DNA of 23,780 bases, from NCBI GenBank assembly GCA_948434855.1, contig CAOJFR010000016.1:1-23780 (forward strand), written 5' to 3'. The notes below the pieces were generated by a model that was not told where the DNA came from, made no database searches, and saw nothing but the letters and a program-made list of their open reading frames with translations. The position numbers and the translations under genes were made by a program. Source of the DNA: an uncultured Clostridia bacterium. GTDB taxonomy: Bacteria > Bacillota > Clostridia > Christensenellales > UBA1242. Below, piece after piece: positions 13,228-19,920 of the stretch (the stretch's first letter is position 1; the number at the start of each line of letters is the position of its first letter).

Positions 13228-13656
13228 ATGGAAGAAATTAATGAAGATGAAATTATTAATAGTTTTAAAAGAATTGAAAAAAAACTTTATGGTGCAATAA
13301 AGAAAATGCCAAACAAAATTCAAGATTCTGATGAAATTGAAAAACTTAAGGAAAGGATTAAATCTTACATTTTGCAAATTGGAGAGTTAAAGGCACTTCT
13401 TGATGAATATGAACAAATTGCACTTTCAATTGAAAAACTTTCTGGAAAACAAAAGGGAAAAGAAGAGATTAACAAGACCGTGGTTGATTTGAGAGAAGAT
13501 AAGGTTAAGCTTAATTTTGAGTCGGCACATGATATAATTAACAAAATTGAAGAGGAAAGTTTGAACAAAAAAGAAACTTTGGAAGATGTGGTTGTTGATG
13601 GAAAAATTGTTGGTGTTAAAAAGAAAAAAGTTTCAAAAGATATAAAAGAGTTTTAA
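13228..13656 (+). CDS. Coiled-coil hypothetical protein
   Basis: A 142-residue, very charged protein (Glu, Lys, Asp) without Trp or Cys. Residues about 35-75 (EIEKLKERIKSYILQIGELKALLDEYEQIA) have heptad spacing typical of a coiled coil. The end has a short VVDGKIVGVKKKKV segment. GGAG lies just before the ATG and overlaps the end of the M16 gene, so translation is probably coupled and the products may interact. I do not recognise the family. A terminator follows, closing the three-gene unit. Confidence 0.7.
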   Translation: MEEINEDEIINSFKRIEKKLYGAIKKMPNKIQDSDEIEKLKERIKSYILQIGELKALLDEYEQIALSIEKLSGKQKGKEEINKTVVDLREDKVKLNFESAHDIINKIEEESLNKKETLEDVVVDGKIVGVKKKKVSKDIKEF

Positions 13657-13680
13657 AATATATGATTTTTAACTAAAAAA

Positions 13681-13727
13681 TTGCAATTTTTCACATAATT
13701 TTGTGTAAAATTGCGTTTTTTATTTTA
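13681..13727 (+). terminator. Intrinsic terminator after the coiled-coil gene
   Basis: GCAATTTT (13683-13690) pairs with AAAATTGC (13707-13714) and CACA with TGTG inside it, separated by a single T-T mismatch. A run of T residues follows. Confidence 0.82.
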
Positions 13728-13812
13728 ATGATTAATTTTTTAATTTATTTATATGCATATTATTATTCATTAAAAGTTGCACAAAAATTTTATGAAATTT
13801 ATTTAAAAAATT

Positions 13813-13840
13813 TTGAATATCGTTTTTGGTTTGTTATAAT
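13813..13840 (+). promoter_or_regulatory. Sigma-A promoter for the degV gene
   Basis: TTGAAT (13813-13818), a 16-base spacer and TATAAT (13835-13840). It rules out the upstream in-frame ATG at 13840, which lies inside the -10 box, as the start of DegV. Confidence 0.7.
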
Positions 13841-13869
13841 TGAAATATACTTATTTTGAGGAGAAAATT

Positions 13870-14727
13870 ATGAGCGTATTTTTTACAGATACTGATTGTG
13901 AAATGGATTGGACTGATGCCGAAAAACTTGTCATGAAGGTTATTGGAATGACTTATACTCTTAAAGGTCAGGAGTATGTTTATGACTTTGGAAAAAACAC
14001 AGATATCAAAAGTTTTTATGACCAAATGAGAGCAGGAGAAATTGTTACAACATCTGCACTTAATTCTCAGGACTATTTAAATTATTTTGAGCCAGTGCTA
14101 AAGAGCGGTGAAGATGTTTTATATGTTCACTTCAGCTCTGAACTTTCTGGAACTTTCAACTATATGCAAACTGCAATTAACATTTTGAAAGAAAAATATC
14201 CAAAGAGAAAAATTACTTGTTTTGATACAAAAAATATTTCACTTGGTGGTGGAATTATTGCCATTGAAGCTTGCAAACTTCACAATAGTGGGGCAAGTGA
14301 TGAAGAGGTTGTTAAGTTTTTAGAAACCTTTAAAGATAAAGTTGCTGTATATTTTTATGTTGATAGTTTGGCATATTTAAAACGTGGTGGAAGAATTTCT
14401 TCTGTTTCTGCTGTTATGGGAACAATGCTTAACATTAAGCCAATTTTGACTGTTACTAATGAAGGTAAGCTTGAAAAACTTACTACTGTTAAGGGAACCA
14501 AAAAAGCTATTGACTATTTATATGGTAAGTTTGAAAGTGAATATTTGGACAGCAATAAATATGAGCTTTTTATTATTGATGCTGATAACAAGGAAGTGGG
14601 TGATGAGCTTGCGGAGAAAATTCGTTCTTCTGGAAAAAAAGTAAAAATTAGAAGAATTGCAATTGGCCCAGTTGTTGGTGCACACGCTGGCCCTGGAACC
14701 ATTGGAATTGTTTTTGTTAAGGCTTAA
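13870..14727 (+). CDS. DegV-family fatty-acid-binding protein
   Basis: DegV (FakB-like) proteins hold one fatty acid and present it to the FakA kinase for phospholipid synthesis. The 285-residue protein has the family landmarks: TSALNSQDYLNYFEP near residue 60, the HFSSELSGTFNYMQTA motif with the conserved Ser near the head group, ISLGGGIIAIEAC, YVDSLAYLKRGGRIS, and a C-terminal GPVVGAHAGPGTIGIVF. GAGGAG (13858-13863) sits seven bases before the ATG at 13870. It is a single-gene unit with its own promoter and terminator; FakA is not in this window. The N-terminus (SVFFTDTDCEMDW) is slightly unlike the usual DSTADL opening but aligns in position. Confidence 0.92.
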   Translation: MSVFFTDTDCEMDWTDAEKLVMKVIGMTYTLKGQEYVYDFGKNTDIKSFYDQMRAGEIVTTSALNSQDYLNYFEPVLKSGEDVLYVHFSSELSGTFNYMQTAINILKEKYPKRKITCFDTKNISLGGGIIAIEACKLHNSGASDEEVVKFLETFKDKVAVYFYVDSLAYLKRGGRISSVSAVMGTMLNIKPILTVTNEGKLEKLTTVKGTKKAIDYLYGKFESEYLDSNKYELFIIDADNKEVGDELAEKIRSSGKKVKIRRIAIGPVVGAHAGPGTIGIVFVKA

Positions 14728-14739
14728 ACTTTTTTAAAC

Positions 14740-14770
14740 AAAGGGGCAGATTTGCTCCTTTTCTTTTTGC
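14740..14770 (+). terminator. Intrinsic terminator after degV
   Basis: AAAGGGGCA (14740-14748) pairs with TGCTCCTTT (14753-14761) around GATT, with one G-U pair, then TTCTTTTT. Confidence 0.85.
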
Positions 14771-14787
14771 AAAATTATTTATTTTAT

Positions 14788-14816
14788 TTGACATATTTTG
14801 CATCAGATTGTATTAT
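14788..14816 (+). promoter_or_regulatory. Promoter of the ctsR-mcsA-mcsB-clpC operon
   Basis: TTGACA (14788-14793), a 17-base spacer and TATTAT (14811-14816). Predicted start near 14823, immediately before the CtsR operator. Confidence 0.8.
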
Positions 14817-14828
14817 TAAATTACAGAC

Positions 14829-14845
14829 TTTGACTGTCTTTGACT
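14829..14845. promoter_or_regulatory. CtsR operator
   Basis: On the - strand this reads AGTCAAAGACAGTCAAA, a perfect match to the CtsR heptanucleotide direct repeat RGTCAAA-NAN-RGTCAAA. It overlaps the transcribed region just after the predicted start, so bound CtsR would block initiation or clearance. This predicts autoregulation of the operon by CtsR. Confidence 0.9.
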
Positions 14846-14877
14846 TTTGAAGAAAAAAATTATTTGAGGTTTAATTT

Positions 14878-15336
14878 ATGGCAAACATTTCTGACATTAT
14901 TGAAAAGTTTATTATTCAAACGCTTGGCGAAGAAGATAGTGTGGACATTTCACGAAATCAACTTGCTGACTATTTTTCTTGTGCACCAAGTCAAATTAAT
15001 TATGTTTTGGATACGAGATTTACTTTTGACAAGGGCTATTTGAAAGAAAGCAAAAGGGGTGGCAGTGGTTTTATTAAAATTAGCAAAATAAAAACTTCAG
15101 ATTCTAACGAATATTTATCTTCACTTGTTTCTGACAGCGTTGGTGATGAACTTGCATTTAGAAGAATGGAACAAATTTTGGAAAAACTTGTTTTTGAGAA
15201 AATTGTAACAGAAAATGAAAGAGAAATAATTTTGTCTGGTCTTTCAGACGACTCACTGTCTATGCCTTTTACAATTAAAGATAAGGTTAGGGCAAAGGCC
15301 TTTAAAAATATATTATTAAAGCTTATGGTGAAATAG
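14878..15336 (+). CDS. ctsR: CtsR, repressor of class III heat-shock genes
   Basis: CtsR is a dimeric winged-helix repressor of clp genes. The 152-residue product aligns along its whole length with B. subtilis CtsR: NISDIIEKFI at the start, the DNA-reading CAPSQINYVLDTRFT (about 35-49), KGYLKESKRGGSGFIKI for the wing, and a C-terminal helical domain (about 80-152). The glycine-rich wing loop, described as the heat sensor in Bacillus CtsR (RGGGG), reads R60-G-G-S-G, one substitution. GAGG (14866-14869) precedes the ATG. First gene of the operon, with a CtsR box upstream, so it controls itself and the three genes after it. Confidence 0.95.
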   Translation: MANISDIIEKFIIQTLGEEDSVDISRNQLADYFSCAPSQINYVLDTRFTFDKGYLKESKRGGSGFIKISKIKTSDSNEYLSSLVSDSVGDELAFRRMEQILEKLVFEKIVTENEREIILSGLSDDSLSMPFTIKDKVRAKAFKNILLKLMVK

Positions 15337-15352
15337 TTTTTGGGAGAAAAAT

Positions 15353-15730
15353 ATGTATAACTTTGATGAGAATGCAAGATTTATTTTTGATGACAGCCTT
15401 AAGGGTATGGGCTTTGTTCAGGACAGAACTTGCCCAAAGTGTGGCATGACACTTTCTGATGTTATGAAATCGGAAATTGTTGGCTGTGCAGTTTGCTATA
15501 AAACTTTTGAAAATGAAATTAGAACCATTTTGCTTAAGAGAATGGGGACTATAAATAATGTTGGAAAAATTCCTGTTAAGCACTTTTCAAAAGTTAAGCT
15601 TAAAGAAAAAATTAATGAACTTGAGGTTCAGAAAGAACAAGCCATTAAAGATGAAAACTTTATCATGGCAGAGTCGTTAAAAAATCAAATAGAAAAACTT
15701 AAAGGAGAGCTTGCAAATGAAAGATTATAG
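15353..15730 (+). CDS. mcsA: McsA-like UVR/zinc-finger protein lacking the N-terminal zinc finger
   Basis: McsA activates the McsB arginine kinase and binds zinc through Cys pairs. This version has 125 residues against roughly 180 in B. subtilis. It keeps only the second zinc finger, C27-P-K-C30 and C45-A-V-C48 (then YKTF), the VGKIPV segment, and a C-terminal UVR coiled-coil motif (about 85-120). The first finger expected near the N-terminus is absent, and only 16 bases separate the gene from ctsR, so it is not hidden upstream. GGGAG precedes the ATG. It overlaps mcsB by 14 bases, showing translational coupling. The shortening parallels the loss of catalytic residues in the adjacent McsB. 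Confidence 0.87.
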   Translation: MYNFDENARFIFDDSLKGMGFVQDRTCPKCGMTLSDVMKSEIVGCAVCYKTFENEIRTILLKRMGTINNVGKIPVKHFSKVKLKEKINELEVQKEQAIKDENFIMAESLKNQIEKLKGELANERL

Positions 15731-16724
15731 TTCAATTATTGTCTCAAGCACGGCTCATCTTTTTAGAAATCTTGTTGGATTTAAGTTTCCTTCAATGCTT
15801 GAAGGTGATGAGGGGATTAAGGTTTTGAACAAGGTTGCGGACAACATTTTGCCACTAGATTCAACCTTTAAGCTTTATAAAATTAAGACTTTGCCTGAGC
15901 TTGATGTGAATATTATGAGAGAGAAAAAACTCTTATCTTCAAAGCTTTTGGATGCCTGTGGCTATGGTGCGGTTGTGCTTAATAAAAGTGAAGATTTGTC
16001 AATTATGATTAATGAAATGGATCACATTCATGAGCAGTTTACTATGAGTGGACTGAGTTTAATTAAAGCTTATGACAGACTTTCAGAACTTGATAATCAA
16101 ATTTTATCAAAGCTAGACATTGCTTATGATGATTCACTTGGTTTTATGACATCGTCATTAAATATGGTTGGAACGGCGCTTAAGTGTAGCATTACTTTGT
16201 TTTTGCCAGCTCTTTCGCTCAGCGGAAAAATTAATGACATAATCTCTACCGTAATTTCTCAGGGCTTTGATGTTAACAAACTTAATGACGAACTTGATTA
16301 TGAGGCTTACACATTTGTTTTATCAAATTCTTCAACAATAGGCAAAAGAGAAAATGACTATGTTGTTAAGCTTTCAGAGATTGCTATTCAAGTTGCAGAA
16401 CTTGAAGTTAAGGCAAGAACTGAACTTTTGTCTATAAAATATGTTGATGATGTTAAAGACAAAGTTTATAGGGCTTGGGGCATTTTGACAAATGCACATA
16501 AGATTAAGGTTGATGAAGCTCAAAAGCTTTTGGGTGAACTTAAAATGGGAATTGCTCTTGACCTTATAAGGTTTAAAGACCTTGGTGTGATTGATGAACT
16601 TATGACAAATATTTTGCCATATTCACTTACTAAAATTTCAGATTCTCGTGTTGCCGATGCTGAGCTTGATAAATTTAGGGCAAAGTTTTTGGCTAATGTT
16701 TTGAAATCTAAAAGGATAAAATAG
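15717..16724 (+). CDS. mcsB: McsB-like protein, predicted catalytically dead arginine kinase (pseudokinase)
   Basis: McsB phosphorylates arginines to mark proteins for ClpCP. This 335-residue protein aligns throughout with B. subtilis McsB (363 aa), for example in MTSSLNMVGTALK, LPALSLSGKIN, KVYRAWGILTNAHKI and MGIALDLI. Key residues are changed: SSRIRLARN is SSTAHLFRN (10-18, both substrate/nucleotide Arg lost); NEEDH is NEMDH (99-103); the catalytic Cys of TSCPTN is Ser147; the Arg of GTGLR is Lys156; the RGIYGEGSEA loop is NKLNDELDYEA; and the C-terminal ERDxxRA phosphoarginine pocket is ELDKFRA (Arg to Leu317). The frame is intact and the fold residues are kept, so it is under selection but probably cannot phosphorylate. 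The ATG at 15717 fits AAGGAG at 15702-15707; TTG 15711 is less likely. It sits 8 bases before clpC. Confidence 0.9.
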   Translation: MKDYSSIIVSSTAHLFRNLVGFKFPSMLEGDEGIKVLNKVADNILPLDSTFKLYKIKTLPELDVNIMREKKLLSSKLLDACGYGAVVLNKSEDLSIMINEMDHIHEQFTMSGLSLIKAYDRLSELDNQILSKLDIAYDDSLGFMTSSLNMVGTALKCSITLFLPALSLSGKINDIISTVISQGFDVNKLNDELDYEAYTFVLSNSSTIGKRENDYVVKLSEIAIQVAELEVKARTELLSIKYVDDVKDKVYRAWGILTNAHKIKVDEAQKLLGELKMGIALDLIRFKDLGVIDELMTNILPYSLTKISDSRVADAELDKFRAKFLANVLKSKRIK

Positions 16725-16732
16725 GAGATATT

Positions 16733-19162
16733 ATGCAAATTTCAAATTCAGTTAAAATTGCAAACGACAATGCACTTGGTTTTGCAAGAAGTGTTGGCTC
16801 TAACAAAATTGAAACAGAGCATCTTTTATATGGACTTTTATGTATTGAAGAAAACAAAGCCGTTAAGCTTTTTAAGGATGTTGGCGTTAATAAAACAGTA
16901 TTTAAAAATGTTATTTTGAAATATACAAAAGCCACTGCAGGAAATGGACTTTCTGAGGTTGTTTATGCAAAGTCGGTTTCTGCAATTTTTGCAAAAGCTG
17001 ATGAGTTTTGCAAGAAAAATGGCTTAAAAGTTGTTGAAATTGATGAAATTTTATATTTTTTGATAAAAAATAGAGAGCTTAAAGCAACAAAGTTTTTAAG
17101 TGAAATCTTTAAAATTAATACTTTAAACCTAGAGAAAAAATTGGCTGAAAACATTGGTTATGTTGATTATTCTTCTTCTGATGGTTTAGGAAATCATGTA
17201 AAAAAATCTACAGGCACGCTGCCTGAAAAATTGGCTGGATATGGTGAAAACTTATCCAAAAAAGTTAGTGAAAAAGGGTTTCAAAAAATTATAGGAAGAG
17301 ATACTGAAACAGCTAGGGTTATTGAAATTCTTTGTCGCAAAACAAAAAATAACCCAGTGCTTTTGGGTGAACCGGGAGTTGGAAAAACTTCAGTTATTGA
17401 AGGACTTGCTCAAAAAATTGAGCTTGGTGAAGTTCCTGATATTTTGTCTGGAAAAATTATATTTTCGTTAGACCTTGCTTCGCTTGTTTCTGGGACAAAG
17501 TTTAGGGGAAGTTTAGAACAACGTCTTAAAGAAATTATAAATGTTTTGATTGAGAATCCTGATATTATTGTGTTTATTGATGAGCTTCATATGCTTTCAC
17601 AGGCGGGCTCTGGCGAAGGGGATATTTCTCCTGTTGACATTTTAAAACCTTATCTTGCTAGGGGCGAACTTAGAATTGTTGGTGCAACAACGCTTTCAGA
17701 GTATAGAGAATATATTGAAAAAGACCCTGCGCTAGAGAGAAGGTTTCAGTCTGTTAAGGTTGATGAGCCTAGCGAGGAAGATGCAATTTTAATTTTAAAG
17801 GGTATTAGAGAGTCTTATGAAAATTTTCACAAGGTTAAAATTTCAGATGAAGCAATAGAGGCAGCCGTTAGACTTTCTGTTAGGTATATAACAAACAGAT
17901 TTTTGCCAGATAAGGCAATAGACCTTATTGATGAGGCCTGCAGCAAAATTAAGGTTAATGCATCATCAATTCCTGAAGAAGTTAAAACCTTAACATTAAA
18001 AATTAAAAATTATGAACTTCAAAAAGAAGCAAGCTGGAAAAGTGAAAACTTTTTGGATGCTGACAGATGCAAAAAAGCCATTGCTGAATGTGAAGCACAA
18101 ATTGAACAAATTAGAAATTCGCTTATTGCCAGAACTGGAAAAGCTTTTGGTGAGGTTTCTGAAGAGGATATTAGAGAAGTTGTGTCTTCTTGGACAAACA
18201 TTCCTGTTAAAAGATTATCTTCATCAGAACGTGAGAAGCTGCTTAATCTTGAAAGCTTGCTTGGCGAAAAAGTTATTGGACAATCTCAGGCGGTAAACGA
18301 AGTTGCAAAGGCAATCAGAAGGTCTAGGGCGGGCATTGGTGATCCAAACAGGCCAATCGGCTCATTCTTCTTTCTTGGTTCAACTGGTGTTGGAAAAACA
18401 GAACTTGCAAAAGCTATGGGTGAGGTTTTGTTTGATGGCGAAAACTCTATTGTTAGATTTGACATGAGCGAATTTAAAGAGTCTCATGCAGTTTCACGCT
18501 TAATTGGTGCACCTCCGGGATATGTTGGACACGAAGATGGTGGAGAATTAACTGAGGCTGTGCGTAAAAATCCATACTCTTTGGTTTTGTTTGATGAAAT
18601 TGAAAAGGCTCATCCTGATATATTTAATATTTTGCTTCAAATTTTGGATGATGGAAGGCTTACTGATTCTAGCGGCAAACTTATTAATTTTAAAAATACT
18701 GTTATCATTTTAACAAGCAACAATGGTGTACAAGACCTCATTCGCCGAAGAAAGTATGAAAGGGAAAATCCGCTGGAAACAAAGGTGTCGGCTGAGGACT
18801 TTTTGATGGAAAAACTTAAAGAGAGCTTTAAGCCAGAACTTATTAACAGAATTGACTCTGTTGTTATATTTAATAGTTTGGCTAAGGCGGATGTACTTAA
18901 AATTTCTAACATTATGCTTGAAAAAGTTATTAAGAGGCTTGCAAAAAAGAATATTAGACTTGAAATTTCTGAAAAGGCTAAGTTGCTTGTGTGTGAAAAG
19001 GGCTATAGTGAAGAATATGGTGCTAGGTGGCTTAGGAAAGTTATAGATAAAGAAATTAGTGATCCACTTGCTGAACTTATTATCGCTAAAAATCTTGGCT
19101 ATGGAACAGCAATTAAAGTTGACATTGTTTCAAATAAATTTGATTTTCAAATTTTATGTTAG
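16733..19162 (+). CDS. clpC: ClpC-like AAA+ unfoldase with altered N-domain and no VGF ClpP loop
   Basis: ClpC unfolds proteins and normally feeds them to ClpP. The 809-residue protein has two Clp-N repeats (1-140), D1 with Walker A GEPGVGKT (212-219) and Walker B FIDE (281-284), a ClpC-type single coiled-coil M domain (about 412-465), and D2 with Walker A GSTGVGKT (549-556), GYVG pore loop (596-599) and Walker B LFDE. Both ATPase sites look complete. Differences: the first N-repeat keeps TEH (28-30), but the second reads IDE (103-105), where B. subtilis has TEH with the phosphoarginine-binding Glu106. The D2 loop that carries the ClpP-docking V/I/L-G-F tripeptide (KYVGF in B. subtilis) reads KYEREN (674-679). 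It may thus act without ClpP. Last gene of the operon. Confidence 0.93.
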   Translation: MQISNSVKIANDNALGFARSVGSNKIETEHLLYGLLCIEENKAVKLFKDVGVNKTVFKNVILKYTKATAGNGLSEVVYAKSVSAIFAKADEFCKKNGLKVVEIDEILYFLIKNRELKATKFLSEIFKINTLNLEKKLAENIGYVDYSSSDGLGNHVKKSTGTLPEKLAGYGENLSKKVSEKGFQKIIGRDTETARVIEILCRKTKNNPVLLGEPGVGKTSVIEGLAQKIELGEVPDILSGKIIFSLDLASLVSGTKFRGSLEQRLKEIINVLIENPDIIVFIDELHMLSQAGSGEGDISPVDILKPYLARGELRIVGATTLSEYREYIEKDPALERRFQSVKVDEPSEEDAILILKGIRESYENFHKVKISDEAIEAAVRLSVRYITNRFLPDKAIDLIDEACSKIKVNASSIPEEVKTLTLKIKNYELQKEASWKSENFLDADRCKKAIAECEAQIEQIRNSLIARTGKAFGEVSEEDIREVVSSWTNIPVKRLSSSEREKLLNLESLLGEKVIGQSQAVNEVAKAIRRSRAGIGDPNRPIGSFFFLGSTGVGKTELAKAMGEVLFDGENSIVRFDMSEFKESHAVSRLIGAPPGYVGHEDGGELTEAVRKNPYSLVLFDEIEKAHPDIFNILLQILDDGRLTDSSGKLINFKNTVIILTSNNGVQDLIRRRKYERENPLETKVSAEDFLMEKLKESFKPELINRIDSVVIFNSLAKADVLKISNIMLEKVIKRLAKKNIRLEISEKAKLLVCEKGYSEEYGARWLRKVIDKEISDPLAELIIAKNLGYGTAIKVDIVSNKFDFQILC

Positions 19163-19170
19163 ATTTTTGT

Positions 19171-19198
19171 TTGCCTTAGCAAATAAATTTGATATAAT
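19171..19198 (+). promoter_or_regulatory. Promoter for hpf (extended -10)
   Basis: TTGCCT (19171-19176), a 16-base spacer and TATAAT (19193-19198) with the extended -10 TGA just before it. It gives hpf its own transcript; no strong terminator separates clpC from hpf, so read-through is possible. Confidence 0.65.
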
Positions 19199-19228
19199 GA
19201 ATTTAATAAAAGTAAGGAGGATAATCTT

Positions 19229-19756
19229 ATGAAGATTGAATTAATACAAAAAAATTATGTGGCAAAGGAAAAACTTACAGACCTTCTAGACAAAAAGCTC
19301 TCTAAGTTTGAAAAGTATCTTGGTGATGGGGCATCTGCAAAAGTTGTTTTATCTAAGGCAGGCACTCAGGAAAGATATAAATTAGAGGTTACAGTTAAAG
19401 ATAAAAATATGTTTGTTAGAAGCGAGGTTGAATCTGACAATATGTATGCAAATCTTGACACTTGTCTTGCAAAACTTGAAAGACAAATTGCAAGAGTTGC
19501 TGGCAAAAACAAATCTTGCATTAAGGCTTTTGACCCAGCAGCATTATTGTTTTTTGATGAGCTTCCTGAGATTGTTCCAGCAAAAATTGTTAAAGAAAAA
19601 GAGTTTACGCTTGACCCATTAACAGAGGATCAGGCTATTGACCAACTAGAACTTCTTGGAAATGATTTTTATATTTATAAAGATGCCGTTACAAAAAATG
19701 TTAATGTAATTTATAAGAGAGGGGACGGCAACTACGGTTTAATTAAAACCAACTAA
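19229..19756 (+). CDS. hpf: Ribosome hibernation promoting factor, long form
   Basis: Long HPF inactivates and dimerises 70S ribosomes in stationary phase or stress. The 175-residue product has the N-terminal YfiA/RaiA-type ribosome-binding domain (about 1-95; KLSKFEKYLGDGASAKVVLS, with basic surfaces around LERQIARVAGKNKS) and the C-terminal dimerisation domain (about 118-175; KEKEFTLDPLTEDQAIDQLE, LLGNDFYIYKDA, VNVIYKRGDGNYGLI). This is the usual Bacillota length. AAGGAGG (19214-19220) is a strong ribosome binding site. It follows the clpC operon, which fits a shared stress role, but has its own promoter and terminator. Confidence 0.95.
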   Translation: MKIELIQKNYVAKEKLTDLLDKKLSKFEKYLGDGASAKVVLSKAGTQERYKLEVTVKDKNMFVRSEVESDNMYANLDTCLAKLERQIARVAGKNKSCIKAFDPAALLFFDELPEIVPAKIVKEKEFTLDPLTEDQAIDQLELLGNDFYIYKDAVTKNVNVIYKRGDGNYGLIKTN

Positions 19757-19773
19757 AATTTTTAATAACAATA

Positions 19774-19835
19774 AGTGGTTTTTTAATAGTATTATGCAAA
19801 ATTTGTTTTGCATCTATTAAAAAGCCATTTTTTTA
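19774..19835 (+). terminator. Large intrinsic terminator after hpf
   Basis: A 16-base outer stem (19774-19789 with 19814-19829, two G-U pairs) and an inner stem ATGCAAAA/TTTTGCAT around TTTG, then T7. Confidence 0.85.
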
Positions 19836-19874
19836 TGCAGTAAATTTTGACTAGCAATATGTTTAGCTTTTTGT

Positions 19875-19903
19875 TTGTGAAAAAAATTTATTTATGCTAA
19901 AAT
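19875..19903 (+). promoter_or_regulatory. Promoter for the orphan ABC ATPase (extended -10)
   Basis: TTGTGA (19875-19880), a 17-base spacer and TAAAAT (19898-19903) preceded by TGC, an extended -10. Confidence 0.6.
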
Positions 19904-19920
19904 TTGAATAGGAGAGTTAG

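Noticed and set aside
13840..13869. Ten-codon extension of DegV
   Set aside because: Its ATG lies in the -10 box; GAGGAG supports the ATG at 13870.
19161..19190. Hairpin TTTGC/GCAAA as a clpC terminator
   Set aside because: Only a 5-bp stem and no T run follows it.
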